Under the pieces are notes generated by a model, which searched no databases, had not been told where the DNA came from, and saw nothing but the letters and a program-made list of their open reading frames with translations. DNA of 64,000 bases from Mesorhizobium neociceri (lineage in GTDB: Bacteria; Pseudomonadota; Alphaproteobacteria; Rhizobiales; Rhizobiaceae). Positions 9,394 to 17,817 of this stretch are shown piece after piece. Location of the stretch: the NCBI RefSeq assembly GCF_013520985.1, contig NZ_JACDTY010000007.1, forward strand, positions 62,001 to 126,000, given 5' to 3'. The translations under genes and the position numbers were made by a program. Position 1 is the stretch's first letter. Each line of letters opens with the position of its first letter.

Positions 9394-9893
9394 TAGACGT
9401 CGAAGCCTTCCAGCCAAAGCCGGTAGAGCTTGTCGATCTCGCGGTAGATCCCGGCTGCAACCTCTTCATGGTCGAGGTCGACACGGCTGCTGATGCCACA
9501 TTGCGTCTTAAGCCAGGCGGCTGCCTCGTCGGCTGACCCAACACCCACGTGATACCGCTTCAGGATGAAGGTCCAGAAGCCCTTTTCACCACAGGCGATC
9601 GCGGCGCGCTGCGCCAGCGGACCGCCCTTCCGTGGTGGTGGTTCCGCCGGCGTTTCGGCTGGCGTGTTAATTTCCGCGACCTCATCAGAAGCGGCCTCGC
9701 CGCGGCCTTCGATGGTGTATTCATAGGCGCCGATGCGGAAGGTGGTATTGGCTGGCCCAAGGATATCGATGATCAGCTCGTCGCCATCGATGTCGACAAT
9801 GTAGCCTTCACCGTCGGTGGCCTCCTTGCCGACCAGCTGTTCGATCGCCTGGTGGAGTGGGATGGTGAAGCGGTGGATCAACGTTGGGTTCAT
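9393..9893 (-). CDS. Hypothetical phage protein
   Basis: A 166-residue acidic protein not recognised. The N-terminal half (residues 1-70) looks beta-rich (GYIVDIDGDELIIDILG), a Pro/Glu-rich linker spans about residues 74-95, and the C-terminal half is helical. It is coupled on both sides: the stop overlaps the excisionase-like start (TAATG), and its ATG overlaps the stop of the 59-residue gene. Confidence 0.7.
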   Translation of the reverse strand: MNPTLIHRFTIPLHQAIEQLVGKEATDGEGYIVDIDGDELIIDILGPANTTFRIGAYEYTIEGRGEAASDEVAEINTPAETPAEPPPRKGGPLAQRAAIACGEKGFWTFILKRYHVGVGSADEAAAWLKTQCGISSRVDLDHEEVAAGIYREIDKLYRLWLEGFDV

Positions 9894-10069
9894 TTGCGTC
9901 CCCGCTTCTGCGCCGGCAATTTGGTATATCGGCCCGCCTTGATCGCTTCCTCGATCGCAGCGTCGTCGACAAGGACCGTCGTCTGGTTGGCACCGCGCAG
10001 CTCAGGACGGGCCATGGCGCCCTCACGACGCGCCTTCAGAGACCGGAAGTCGGTCTTGCGTTTGCTCAC
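9890..10069 (-). CDS. Small basic phage protein, GTG start
   Basis: A 59-residue Lys/Arg-rich protein (MSKRKTDFRSLKARREG...QKRGRK). The GTG start overlaps the upstream stop (GTGA) and its own stop overlaps the next ATG (ATGA). That four-base coupling is the main evidence that it is real. Function unknown. Confidence 0.65.
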   Translation of the reverse strand: MSKRKTDFRSLKARREGAMARPELRGANQTTVLVDDAAIEEAIKAGRYTKLPAQKRGRK

Positions 10070-10395
10070 AGCCCGACCTCCTCAAGAAAGGTTTCCAGCC
10101 CGGCCGGCTTATCCGGCGCCAGCAAGGGCGCCTTGATGTAGGCATCCCAATGCGTACTGAGCTTGATGGAGACTCGCTCGCGGATCGCCCGCATCCGAAA
10201 GATCTTCAGTTCGTCAGAGGTGCGAGCGATGCGCCGGTCCCACTTTCTGATCTGGCGCCAGAAGCCGCGATGTTCCTTGCGGGTCGTCTCCGGCAGCAAT
10301 CGGAAGCATTTCCCGCAGATGATCTCACCGCCACCTTGGTCTGGCTTGAACGTGCGCCGGCAGCGCGGATTGATGCAGGGAACGCGCTCAGACAC
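10066..10395 (-). CDS. Hypothetical protein with Cys pairs (zinc ribbon-like)
   Basis: A 109-residue protein with Cys7 and Cys12 (PCINPRC) and a CGKC pair near residues 27-30, which could bind zinc; the remainder is helical and rich in Arg and Trp. It overlaps both neighbours by a few bases. Not recognised beyond the cysteine pattern. Confidence 0.65.
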   Translation of the reverse strand: MSERVPCINPRCRRTFKPDQGGGEIICGKCFRLLPETTRKEHRGFWRQIRKWDRRIARTSDELKIFRMRAIRERVSIKLSTHWDAYIKAPLLAPDKPAGLETFLEEVGL

Positions 10396-10612
10396 GGCTA
10401 CCCCCCCCCCACGTCTGCGAATTGTCGGGCAGGCCGAATAGGCTGTCGCCGGCCTCCTTCAGCGCGAACTCACCGCTTGCGCGGATCGCCACCACGACGG
10501 CGTCGGGGACGTCCTGGAACGGTTCGTCGAACCACCACTGCCGGCGGCCGTCGACGATCTGCTGGTGGAGACGCTCGCCGGCGCGGAGGCGGGTGAGGAC
10601 GGCGTCGGTCAT
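10388..10612 (-). CDS. Hypothetical protein with C-terminal poly-G tract
   Basis: A 74-residue protein, unrecognised, with a WWFDEPFQDVPD segment. Its coding strand contains a run of nine G residues at about 10400-10408 that encodes Gly-Gly-Gly just before the stop. A one-base change there would alter the last residues and the overlap with the next gene. The start overlaps the previous stop (ATGA). Confidence 0.6.
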   Translation of the reverse strand: MTDAVLTRLRAGERLHQQIVDGRRQWWFDEPFQDVPDAVVVAIRASGEFALKEAGDSLFGLPDNSQTWGGGSRV

Positions 10613-10818
10613 GAGGCCCTCCGAATGGCGTTGCCGCTGGTGACCATGGTGAAACCATCGGCGAAGGTGACGCGGATCGAGTTGAAGCGCTTGATGCCGG
10701 GCTCACCGAACACAACCAGTGGGGGGCCAAGGCCGCAGAGAGCGACGCCAGAGCGCGCCGTCACCTTGCACCGCTGGCCTTTGCGGCCATGGCGATCCCA
10801 TCGATAGAAGTAAGTCAT
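10609..10818 (-). CDS. Hypothetical phage protein
   Basis: A 69-residue basic protein beginning MTYFYRWDRHGRKGQRC, followed by a beta-rich stretch (RFNSIRVTFADGFTMVTSGNAIR). It overlaps both neighbours by four bases. Not recognised. Confidence 0.6.
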   Translation of the reverse strand: MTYFYRWDRHGRKGQRCKVTARSGVALCGLGPPLVVFGEPGIKRFNSIRVTFADGFTMVTSGNAIRRAS

Positions 10819-11057
10819 GGCCGCACCGCCCGAGCGAGGTGACCGGCGTAGACGCTGACGGCCTTCCAGTATGCCGCCATCGGCGCCTTGTGCCGGCGCC
10901 AGCTTTCCTCCGCCCGCCCGCGCGCGTCGATCGACAACTCGCGGAGGAGGTCAGCGAGAACTGTCCGCTCCTCGGGCGCACGCCGACAAAGGCGCTGCAT
11001 CGCTGGCAGCGCCAGGAGTGGGTTGCGAACCTCGGGAGAGGATGAGCGATCAGCCAC
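10815..11057 (-). CDS. Hypothetical phage protein
   Basis: An 80-residue Arg-rich helical protein. Overlaps by four bases with the following gene and by eight with thyX upstream. It has no recognised domain; it is supported by its position in the tightly packed operon. Confidence 0.6.
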   Translation of the reverse strand: MADRSSSPEVRNPLLALPAMQRLCRRAPEERTVLADLLRELSIDARGRAEESWRRHKAPMAAYWKAVSVYAGHLARAVRP

Positions 11058-11739
11058 GCCCGGACTCCCATGCCCCGATGCAGACCGGCGCTACGGCGCG
11101 CGCGAGATCTCGCATCGCCTCGGCGTAGACGCGGATCTCAAACTGGGCGTGGGGGTCCAGCCGTAGATCGAGGAAGCCGAGGAGGTTCCGAAGGTCGATC
11201 TTCGCAAACATGTGGCTGTAGGTGTTGACCGGCAGTACCGATCGAGCCAGCTCGCGCGGCCAGCCTTTGTCGAGCAGTTCGCGGTATAGCGCGAAGGCCT
11301 GCTCGCAGTGCTGGCGCAACATGGAGGCCTCGACGCGGCGATCGACAAGAGCCTTGCCGTCGGTCTCATCGATGTCGCGGGCCTGCTTGCTCGAGGTAGA
11401 CTGGACGCCGATCTGGGCGGGGTCCGGCACATAGAAGACCTCCGGCAACTCCCGGTACCGCGCCGATAGCTCATTGAACGACCATGTGCGGTGGCGGTGC
11501 CATTGCCGGAAGACGAAAATCGGCGCCTTGACTTCGAACTGGAATTCGACGGCCTCGAACGGCGAGGTGTGCTTGTTTTTCCAGAGGTAGCGGATCAGCC
11601 TGGCGTCGCTGCCTTCATCGTCGCCGGCGCGCCATGCGGCATCATAGCTGACGCGCGCCGCGCGGGTGACGGAGAGGTCGCCGCCCATGTGGTCGACAAG
11701 GCGAACGAAGCCGTGATCGAGGACGTCGATCTTATCCAC
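11050..11739 (-). CDS. thyX: FAD-dependent thymidylate synthase
   Basis: Makes dTMP from dUMP using methylenetetrahydrofolate with FAD and NADPH. The ThyX signature RHRTWSFNE occupies residues 82-90, and the 229-residue length is typical. It lies between DUF3310 and several small genes in the leftward early operon, consistent with boosting thymidylate for phage DNA synthesis. Confidence 0.95.
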   Translation of the reverse strand: MDKIDVLDHGFVRLVDHMGGDLSVTRAARVSYDAAWRAGDDEGSDARLIRYLWKNKHTSPFEAVEFQFEVKAPIFVFRQWHRHRTWSFNELSARYRELPEVFYVPDPAQIGVQSTSSKQARDIDETDGKALVDRRVEASMLRQHCEQAFALYRELLDKGWPRELARSVLPVNTYSHMFAKIDLRNLLGFLDLRLDPHAQFEIRVYAEAMRDLARAVAPVCIGAWESGRG

Positions 11740-11965
11740 TGCTTTTCTCCAGGTTGGAAATTTCTCGATCGAGGTACCAGCGCGCCTTTTTCAGGTCCTG
11801 GACGACGGCGTCCTTCTTGCCGGCGCGCGAGATGTATTTGACGGTGTTGCCGAGGCAGAAGCCGAGACCCCAAGCCTCAATGACCTTGATCGCCTCATAG
11901 GGATTGTCGGCGCCACCGTAATGTGCAGGATGGTTGACGGCTTCTGCCTGCGATTTGTTCGACAT
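11732..11965 (-). CDS. DUF3310 protein
   Basis: A 77-residue phage protein with the DUF3310 hallmarks: NHPAHYGG near the start, IKVIEAWGLGFCLGNTVKYISRAGKK in the middle and DLKKARWYLDREI at the end. The family is common in phage nucleotide-metabolism clusters; a role in nucleotide metabolism is inferred from such neighbours, here ThyX directly downstream with an eight-base overlap. Confidence 0.88.
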   Translation of the reverse strand: MSNKSQAEAVNHPAHYGGADNPYEAIKVIEAWGLGFCLGNTVKYISRAGKKDAVVQDLKKARWYLDREISNLEKSSG

Positions 11966-11983
11966 AGCGGTTTCACTTTTCGG

Positions 11984-12502
11984 CTAAAATGGAATTTCGT
12001 CGTCAAGTTCTCGGCTTGACTGGCGGCTGCTTCCACCCTGCCCTCCGCCGAACCCACCGCCGCCACCGAAGTCGCTCGATCGACCGCCACCACCGCTCGA
12101 TCGATTGTTGCTGGTGCCGCGATCGTCACCGCGATCGCCGTCCCCTTGCCCGCGCGATTCCAGCATCTGGAGTTCACCCCGGAACTTCTGCAGGATGATC
12201 TCGGTGGTGTAGCGGTCCGCTCCGGACTGATCCTGCCACTTGCGGGTCTGTAGCTGGCCCTCGACGTAGACCTTCATCCCTTTCTTGAGGTATTGCTCGG
12301 CGACCTTGGCGATGTTTTCGTTGAAGATGACGACGTTGTGCCACTCCGTCTTCTCCTTGCGCTCGCCGGAATTCTTGTCGCGCCAGGACTCCGAGGTGGC
12401 GATGCGGATGTTGACGACCGGGTCGCCGGAGTTCAGCCTGCGGATCTCTGGGTCGGCTCCCAGGTTGCCGATGAGTTGGACCTTATTGAGCGAGCCGGCC
12501 AT
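11984..12502 (-). CDS. ssb: Single-stranded DNA-binding protein
   Basis: A 172-residue SSB. The OB fold covers residues 1-110 ([43 protein letters not shown]). A disordered Gly/Ser-rich linker follows, and the acidic tip DDEIPF recruits partner proteins. The start overlaps the ATPase stop (TGATG). It probably coats phage ssDNA and works with RecT and the YqaJ-like nuclease in the same operon. Confidence 0.96.
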   Translation of the reverse strand: MAGSLNKVQLIGNLGADPEIRRLNSGDPVVNIRIATSESWRDKNSGERKEKTEWHNVVIFNENIAKVAEQYLKKGMKVYVEGQLQTRKWQDQSGADRYTTEIILQKFRGELQMLESRGQGDGDRGDDRGTSNNRSSGGGGRSSDFGGGGGFGGGQGGSSRQSSRELDDEIPF

Positions 12503-14187
12503 CAGATATCTCCCATGATTGCAGATGAAATTCGATAGAAGCCGCGCTCCGGCTCGTCGATGAGGCCGTTGCTGCGAGCGCGCGAAAGGTAAGTGCCGAA
12601 TGTCCCGCCACCAGGTGCGAGGCCCAATTGGAAGGCGAGGTCTGCACGGCCGGTCTGATCCGGATAGCGGTTCCTCAGCGCGTCCAGCATCGGCCCAATG
12701 CCGGCGACTTTGCTCTTCCACATCGCCAGCCGTTCTTCCGGAGTGCGCGGCATGGCCGGGATGTCGCCGCCGAGGGCATCAACGCCGTCTTCTGTTGCGA
12801 ACCACAAATCGCCGCGCTGTTCCACGGCGCCCTTGGTCCGGAGCCTGCTCTTATAGGTCGACCAGGTGCCGCCGGTGCGCTTGAACCCGGCAAGGCTCGC
12901 CCATTGCGCTTCGGTGTAGCCGGCCGGATAGGCGGCGGCGAGCAGTGCCAGCGGCTTCCGTTCGGCTCCGAGTTCGATCGATCCGGAAGCCAGTTGACCT
13001 GAAACCGGCTTTTCGGGAATCTGGTTTACCGGGCGCGGTCTCGTTGCCGGTTGAACAATCACAGGCATCGCCTGCGGTGTGGCTTCCTGCAGCGAAAGGA
13101 AGCTGCGCGCCGGCGTCTCCTGGATGTGCTTCAGCGCGGCGGAGACATACTCAGCGGCGCGCTGGCTAGCCAAGATCATGCCCTCCTTCGTGCCATCCAT
13201 CTTGCCGCGCTCGTAACCGCGCGCATCTGCCTGCTCGATCGCCTTCGGATCGACCCCCGCCTTCGGTGCCACCGCAAGCTTCGCCTGCAGCGCAGCGATC
13301 TCGCGCCGTAGCCTGGCCGGATCGTTGGCGAGGACCTCCTGCCGGATGGTATCCAGCCTGTCGCCCATCGATTTCACGTCGATAGGATCGAGCGCCTGCT
13401 GTTGCGCCGACGGCTTACCGCTGTCGAACGTCGCCGCCAGCGGAAATTTCACCTTTTCGAGCAGATCGATCTCAGGTGACCACACCCAGGCCGAACCAGT
13501 CGCCAGTGACGGCAACGAGGCGGTGACCTCCTTCCCCTTGCCGGGGTCCGCCCATTCGCCGATCCAGTCCTCGATCGCTTTGCGGTCCTGCGGTGCGATG
13601 AGGCGCATCGCCACAAGCGTTTCGACCTGGGTGAGACTGTCCTTGTGCAGCTTCGCCGGCCGCTGGCTGATCAGGATGATACGCAGCCCTATGCCGCGGC
13701 CCAGGCTCACCAGGTTGTTGGCGGCGCCGACCATGGCCCCGGATTGCGGGTCGTTGACGCGGCCCTGAGGCGCGAACAGATGCGCCTCATCGATGATCAG
13801 ATGCAACGTACCGCTGTTCGTCCGCAACAATGCTTCGGCAAACGCGGTGAAGAACCGTGTTCGTGCACCGACGGTCATCAACCTGGTGTCGATGATCGCG
13901 GAGCTCGACGCCGTCGCGATGGCTTCGCCTACCGCGGCGCCGTGCTCGCCGGCGATCGGGATGTCGGCGTGGTTGCCGCCGAAGATCACCGGTTCGAATC
14001 TCGACTTCTTGGCGCCATCCGGCCGCAGGCGGATGCCCCACCAGGTTCCGGTTGGATCGATCACGCATACCCGGCCGCCCTCGAACATGATCCGTTCGGC
14101 AATCGTCTTCGCGGCATTCGATTTGCCGGAGCCTGTCTTGCCGAGGATGCCGATATGCCGCTCGAGGGCGGCGGCAGGGATGCTCAT
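12502..14187 (-). CDS. HerA/DUF87-like ATPase with C-terminal winged helices
   Basis: A 561-residue P-loop ATPase: Walker A GKTGSGKS at residues 16-23, Walker [10 protein letters not shown] with Asp133-Glu134, and LISQRP as a sensor-like motif, resembling HerA-FtsK family translocases. The central part is helical. The C terminus (about residues 410-555) has two related winged-helix-like segments ([14 protein letters not shown] and [14 protein letters not shown]). It has no terminase nuclease domain. It likely pumps or remodels DNA in replication or recombination. Confidence 0.82.
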   Translation of the reverse strand: MSIPAAALERHIGILGKTGSGKSNAAKTIAERIMFEGGRVCVIDPTGTWWGIRLRPDGAKKSRFEPVIFGGNHADIPIAGEHGAAVGEAIATASSSAIIDTRLMTVGARTRFFTAFAEALLRTNSGTLHLIIDEAHLFAPQGRVNDPQSGAMVGAANNLVSLGRGIGLRIILISQRPAKLHKDSLTQVETLVAMRLIAPQDRKAIEDWIGEWADPGKGKEVTASLPSLATGSAWVWSPEIDLLEKVKFPLAATFDSGKPSAQQQALDPIDVKSMGDRLDTIRQEVLANDPARLRREIAALQAKLAVAPKAGVDPKAIEQADARGYERGKMDGTKEGMILASQRAAEYVSAALKHIQETPARSFLSLQEATPQAMPVIVQPATRPRPVNQIPEKPVSGQLASGSIELGAERKPLALLAAAYPAGYTEAQWASLAGFKRTGGTWSTYKSRLRTKGAVEQRGDLWFATEDGVDALGGDIPAMPRTPEERLAMWKSKVAGIGPMLDALRNRYPDQTGRADLAFQLGLAPGGGTFGTYLSRARSNGLIDEPERGFYRISSAIMGDI

Positions 14188-14198
14188 GGTGGGTCCTT

Positions 14199-14390
14199 TC
14201 AGATCGAAACCAGTTCGAAGCGATTGCCCGCCTTGTCGGTGACGATGGGCCCCTTGCCCTTCTTGCCGGCTTCGATGACGGGGACGCCGGTGATCTTGAC
14301 GGCCTCACCCTTGGGGCTGAAGCCGTCGATCGTAATGGCGTTGCTGGCCCGCTTCGCGCGCCAGTCCAGGACCTTCTTTGCAGCTGCCAT
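14199..14390 (-). CDS. Small hypothetical protein
   Basis: A 63-residue basic protein (MAAAKKVLDWRAKR...) ending with a beta-rich segment (GPIVTDKAGNRFELVSI). I chose the ATG at 14390 because AGGAG lies seven bases upstream. It precedes the HerA-like gene by 11 bases. Not recognised. Confidence 0.6.
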   Translation of the reverse strand: MAAAKKVLDWRAKRASNAITIDGFSPKGEAVKITGVPVIEAGKKGKGPIVTDKAGNRFELVSI

Positions 14391-14436
14391 TTCAATGCTC
14401 CTCATGCTCGCCGCCGGCGGGATGCCGGTCGGGATT

Positions 14437-15363
14437 TCAGGTTGCAGGCATTGCGTTGTGCTCGACGCCGTCGAGACAGCGTCCGGCCTGCTTTTTGCCG
14501 ACACGCAGCATGTATTCGCCGGTGTAGACGTTGCCGACGAGTGTCGCCCCGCAGGCGTTGTTCAGTTCGGTGGGGGTGCATGGTCGGAACGCGCCCCACT
14601 GCTTGAACAGGTAAGCGATGTCGTTTATCGCGCAAAAATCGCGAGTGACCCGATGCCAATTTGAGCATGACGGCCGGGCGCTACGGCCGTCGTTGTCGCT
14701 CTCGCCGCCGGATACGATCCAGTCGAGAAACTCCCAGCCGCCCCAGTGTATGACGCCGAGGGTCGGCTCGTAGCTGGCCCAGGTCTTCCAACCCGCCCCT
14801 GAGAGCTGTCGCATGCTGTTGCGGCGCTCGTCGGCGTGAGCCTGATCCTCGACTGAGGTTCCAAGCCAGATGTTCGGCGATGGCAGTGTCATCGCTTTGA
14901 TGCTTGTCAACGGTCGGGGCAAGGCTTTGGCGAAGCGCCTGACGGTTTCGTGGTGCGGCTCGTTCTCGACACGCTGGAGATAGTCCAGCATGCGATCCGG
15001 CCGCTTGGTCAGCAGCTGGAAGACGTGCTGCGGCGCCTGTGTCATCACGGCGAAAACGCGGTCAATCCATTCATCCGGCACCGCCTCATAGAACAGGTCC
15101 GCATGCGCGCAGACGAAGATCATGCGCGGCTTGGTCCAATGTAGCGGCTGGGTCAGCCATGCTTCGTTTAAGCGGACTTCGCCAGTCCAGACCGGGCCAT
15201 TCTTGCTGTCGACAGTGAGGCCTTTGCGGCTCGGGTGATGCTTCAGGCGGGTGCCGGCGAGCTTCATCGCGTAGCAGAACTTGCAGCCCGGCGACTTGAC
15301 CTGACAGCCGGTGATCGGGTTCCAGGTCGCGTCGGTCCATTCGATCTTGGTGCCGTCAGCCAT
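14437..15363 (-). CDS. Phage Gp37/Gp68-like DUF5131 protein
   Basis: A 308-residue protein of the DUF5131 family. It begins with the typical KIEWTDATWNPITGC, then Cys20, Cys27 and Cys30 in a C-x6-CKFC pattern that resembles an iron-sulphur site of radical SAM enzymes. Later family motifs are WLGTSVE, GGESD and LFKQWG. Its reaction is unknown. The family's usual TcmP partner is not present. It overlaps the HTH gene upstream by eight bases. Confidence 0.88.
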   Translation of the reverse strand: MADGTKIEWTDATWNPITGCQVKSPGCKFCYAMKLAGTRLKHHPSRKGLTVDSKNGPVWTGEVRLNEAWLTQPLHWTKPRMIFVCAHADLFYEAVPDEWIDRVFAVMTQAPQHVFQLLTKRPDRMLDYLQRVENEPHHETVRRFAKALPRPLTSIKAMTLPSPNIWLGTSVEDQAHADERRNSMRQLSGAGWKTWASYEPTLGVIHWGGWEFLDWIVSGGESDNDGRSARPSCSNWHRVTRDFCAINDIAYLFKQWGAFRPCTPTELNNACGATLVGNVYTGEYMLRVGKKQAGRCLDGVEHNAMPAT

Positions 15364-15574
15364 TGGCGACGCCCTCCGGCTTGCGGCGCAGCTGGAAGCC
15401 CATGCCGGCTTCGCCTCGGATCGGTGCGCCGGCGGCGCGCAGCTCTTTGATGTACCGGTGGATCGTCCGCTCGCAGACGTTTAGGCGAGCAGCCAGCTTA
15501 GGCGCTGTGGTGACCTCATGGTCGCTGAGAGCGGCGAGGACTTCCTGTCTATTTGCTGCACGCTGGTAGGCCAT
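15356..15574 (-). CDS. Small HTH DNA-binding protein
   Basis: A 72-residue protein with a winged HTH (APKLAARLNVCERTIHRYIKELRAAGAPI), like the HTH_11/DeoR-type recognition module, and little else. The ATG at 15574 overlaps the preceding stop (TGATG). It is likely a regulator of phage genes; the target is unknown. Confidence 0.72.
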   Translation of the reverse strand: MAYQRAANRQEVLAALSDHEVTTAPKLAARLNVCERTIHRYIKELRAAGAPIRGEAGMGFQLRRKPEGVANG

Positions 15575-15960
15575 CAGGTCCTGCTCCATTGAGTAAAGGC
15601 GACCAAGGCGGCGCCAAGGGCGGCCGCGATGGTGTCGCCGGTGAACCTGGCGTTCTGCCAGTCGGTCCACTCACCGTTGCAGACCACGGCATTGTTGGGT
15701 TGTCCGTTGAAATCGGCGTTGTCGCAAAGGATCTCTACCGAGCTGCCTTCTCCGACGCGCAGCTGCTCGACGATGTGCCAGTTGCGGGCATCCTGCAGAT
15801 AGCGATTGTTCGCCTCGAGGAGCTCGGTGATGCGGCTGTTGTGCCTTGCGATCCTGGCGTCGAGATCGTTGAGAAGATCGACGGCGGCCTGCGGCGCGAA
15901 GACGACGCGGTTGATGGTCCAATCGCCGGCCATCAGGAACGTCCAATCTGGCTGCGCCAT
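15574..15960 (-). CDS. Hypothetical phage protein
   Basis: A 128-residue protein beginning MAQPDWTFLMAGDWTINRVVFAP, then a helical stretch (residues 25-65). Not recognised. It overlaps the exonuclease gene by 28 bases at its start and the HTH gene by one base at its end. Confidence 0.65.
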   Translation of the reverse strand: MAQPDWTFLMAGDWTINRVVFAPQAAVDLLNDLDARIARHNSRITELLEANNRYLQDARNWHIVEQLRVGEGSSVEILCDNADFNGQPNNAVVCNGEWTDWQNARFTGDTIAAALGAALVAFTQWSRT

Positions 15961-16685
15961 GCGTCAGGATCTTCCTCGACGACCGTGGCGGCCGCCGGCT
16001 TCGGGGCAGCGGCGGTGCGCGCAAGCGAGGCGCGCGCGGCGGTCTTGATGCCCTCGGCAAGCTTCGATCTCCCGATCCATTGCAGATACGATGCCGGGAT
16101 CTCGTCGAAGAGCTTGCCGGCGTGCTCGCCGAACGGCATCCGGATCGGCTGAAATGACGGCTTCGATACCTTCACCATTTGCTCGATCGTCATGACATCA
16201 AGCAGCTTGATCAGGATACGGGCGGTCACCGCAGAATCGTAGCCGGCGCGATGGGCGTCGCCGCCAACCGTGATGCCGAGCTGCTGCCGGATCGTCTCGT
16301 TCTTGTAGTTCGGAAAGCCGCGCCAAGCCTGCCGGCTGCACTGCAGCGTGCAGAGCCAGGGGAGATCGTGGCCACGCAGGAATTTGCTGTCGAAATCGAC
16401 GTTATGAGCGGCGAGCATGTCAGGACCACGCGCGATAAAAGCGCGGGCTTCGTCCGGGGTTACCCCCCCCTGGACCATCGCGTCGGTGATGCCATGTATC
16501 TTGGTGACCGCTTCCGGGATGGGGCGGCCCGGGTTGACGAACTTCGATTGCCCGTCGGCTTCGATGTCCCATCCGCTCGGGAAGTATCGAATATCTGTCC
16601 AGCCAATTTCGACGATCTCGGCGTCCGGAGGAAAACCGGTTGTTTCACAGTCTGCGACCCTGATGAAGGTGAGTGGCTCAACCAC
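15933..16685 (-). CDS. DnaQ-like 3'-5' exonuclease
   Basis: A 250-residue DEDD-family exonuclease. Motif I is VADCETTGF (Asp12, Glu14), motif II AHNVDFDSKFL, and motif III HRAGYDSAVTAR. The C-terminal third (residues 170-250) contains a MPFGEHAGKLFDEIPASYLQWI segment often attached to phage exonucleases. The GTG start overlaps the stop of the upstream gene. A G8 tract inside is read as Gly-Gly. The role is probably trimming 3' ends during phage replication or recombination. Confidence 0.85.
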   Translation of the reverse strand: MVEPLTFIRVADCETTGFPPDAEIVEIGWTDIRYFPSGWDIEADGQSKFVNPGRPIPEAVTKIHGITDAMVQGGVTPDEARAFIARGPDMLAAHNVDFDSKFLRGHDLPWLCTLQCSRQAWRGFPNYKNETIRQQLGITVGGDAHRAGYDSAVTARILIKLLDVMTIEQMVKVSKPSFQPIRMPFGEHAGKLFDEIPASYLQWIGRSKLAEGIKTAARASLARTAAAPKPAAATVVEEDPDAWRSQIGRS

Positions 16686-16866
16686 GCGTGCCTCCGACCT
16701 GGTTGGCGAGATCAGCGCGCGCCGCGACATCCATCAGTACGCGCAGCAGGGCGGTTTGCTCTCGCTTGGCACCGGGGTCCTTCAGAGTTTCCGCCAGCGC
16801 GCCGTTGATCAAGGCGAGCTTCTTCAGCGCGAGCACCTCGGCTGGCGTGATCTCGATGGCGGCCAT
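16678..16866 (-). CDS. Small hypothetical protein
   Basis: A 62-residue helical protein (ITPAEVLALKKLALINGALAETL...). It sits between the acyl carrier protein and exonuclease genes with overlaps at both ends. Not recognised. Confidence 0.6.
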   Translation of the reverse strand: MAAIEITPAEVLALKKLALINGALAETLKDPGAKREQTALLRVLMDVAARADLANQVGGTRG

Positions 16867-17099
16867 CAGCCGAGCCTCTTCTCGACCGCCTTTATGGCGT
16901 CACCAACGGTCACCCAAGTCTCGGCTTCCAAATCGTCGATCTCGATCCCGAACTCGCCTTCGAGGTCCATGACTATTTCGACGCCATCGAGACTGTCGGC
17001 GCCGAGGTCCTCCATGATGCTGGCGTTCTCGATCACCTTCTCGATCTCGACGCTGAGGTGCTTGGCGATGATCGTCTTTACGCGGTCGGCGGTGGTCAT
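16866..17099 (-). CDS. Phage-encoded acyl carrier protein
   Basis: A 77-residue acidic four-helix protein with the full ACP pattern: start [15 protein letters not shown], then [18 protein letters not shown]. Ser36 of the DSL motif is the 4'-phosphopantetheine site. It retains every feature needed for modification by the host holo-ACP synthase. It lies inside the leftward early operon with no acyltransferase or ketosynthase nearby, so the partner is not evident. Confidence 0.93.
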   Translation of the reverse strand: MTTADRVKTIIAKHLSVEIEKVIENASIMEDLGADSLDGVEIVMDLEGEFGIEIDDLEAETWVTVGDAIKAVEKRLG

Positions 17100-17121
17100 T
17101 GGTCAGTTCTCCAGTTTGGTG

Positions 17122-17502
17122 TCAGGCAGGCATTGCGCCATTCTTCATCGCCGTCTGGTCTGGCGGCGGTGGTGGTGGCTCCCGGATCGGCTCCGGTGCG
17201 ACGACCTGGGCGGCGAAACCGATCACGGCGGTCGCCAGCGCGCGCAGCGAATGGCTGTCGGTGACCGCATGCGGGTCGCCCTCAATGACGGCGCGCGCGA
17301 TCTCCGTCGCGCCGGCGAAGCTCAGCGGCGCCACGATGGCGCGGCCGGAGGCATCGACGAGCATGACGTCGCCGGCGTTGAAGGATGCATCAACCGGCCC
17401 GGCCTTGCTCGGCACCTTCATCTTGCCTGGCTTGGTGACCGAGACGACCTTGCGGCCGTTGGCGAAGACGGCGACATCGGCGGCGTGGATCTCAACGGTC
17501 AT
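17122..17502 (-). CDS. Hypothetical phage protein
   Basis: A 126-residue protein with a beta-rich N-terminal region (VEIHAADVAVFANGRKVVSV), an Ala-rich helix and a Pro tract near residue 112. Not recognised. Its ATG overlaps the end of the next upstream gene by four bases. Confidence 0.62.
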   Translation of the reverse strand: MTVEIHAADVAVFANGRKVVSVTKPGKMKVPSKAGPVDASFNAGDVMLVDASGRAIVAPLSFAGATEIARAVIEGDPHAVTDSHSLRALATAVIGFAAQVVAPEPIREPPPPPPDQTAMKNGAMPA

Positions 17503-17816
17503 GCCATGGGCTCCGCCGCTGGCACCGCGCGAGGGACGAGGCGGCCGATCCTCCTCAGCGGCGCCTCATCGGCTTGCCCACCGATCAGAATGCCGCTGGC
17601 GGCCTCGAACGCGGTGATCGCGATTCGGGTCTGCCGGAGCCGCTCGGTCATCTCGTCGATATCCCGCAACAGCGCGACCTCATCGGCGCGAAACCGGTCC
17701 AGCATATTGGCGACCGATGTCGAGCTGCGCTCGATCAGCGATCCACTTTCGGGAACGATCTCGTCGACGTTGAGATCGATTGACGGCGAAGACTTGATCG
17801 ACCGGAAAAAGATCAT
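17499..17816 (-). CDS. Hypothetical coiled-coil phage protein
   Basis: A 105-residue protein whose residues 30-70 form a heptad-rich helix (MLDRFRADEVALLRDIDEMTERLRQTR). The ATG at 17816 is set by a GGAG upstream that overlaps the end of recT. Longer versions of this frame read through recT antisense composition. Function unknown. Confidence 0.62.
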   Translation of the reverse strand: MIFFRSIKSSPSIDLNVDEIVPESGSLIERSSTSVANMLDRFRADEVALLRDIDEMTERLRQTRIAITAFEAASGILIGGQADEAPLRRIGRLVPRAVPAAEPMA

Positions 17817-17817
17817 C

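Noticed and set aside
12502..14187. HerA-like ATPase as the missing large terminase
   Set aside because: It lacks a terminase nuclease domain, lies in the early leftward operon and has FtsK/HerA-type motifs.
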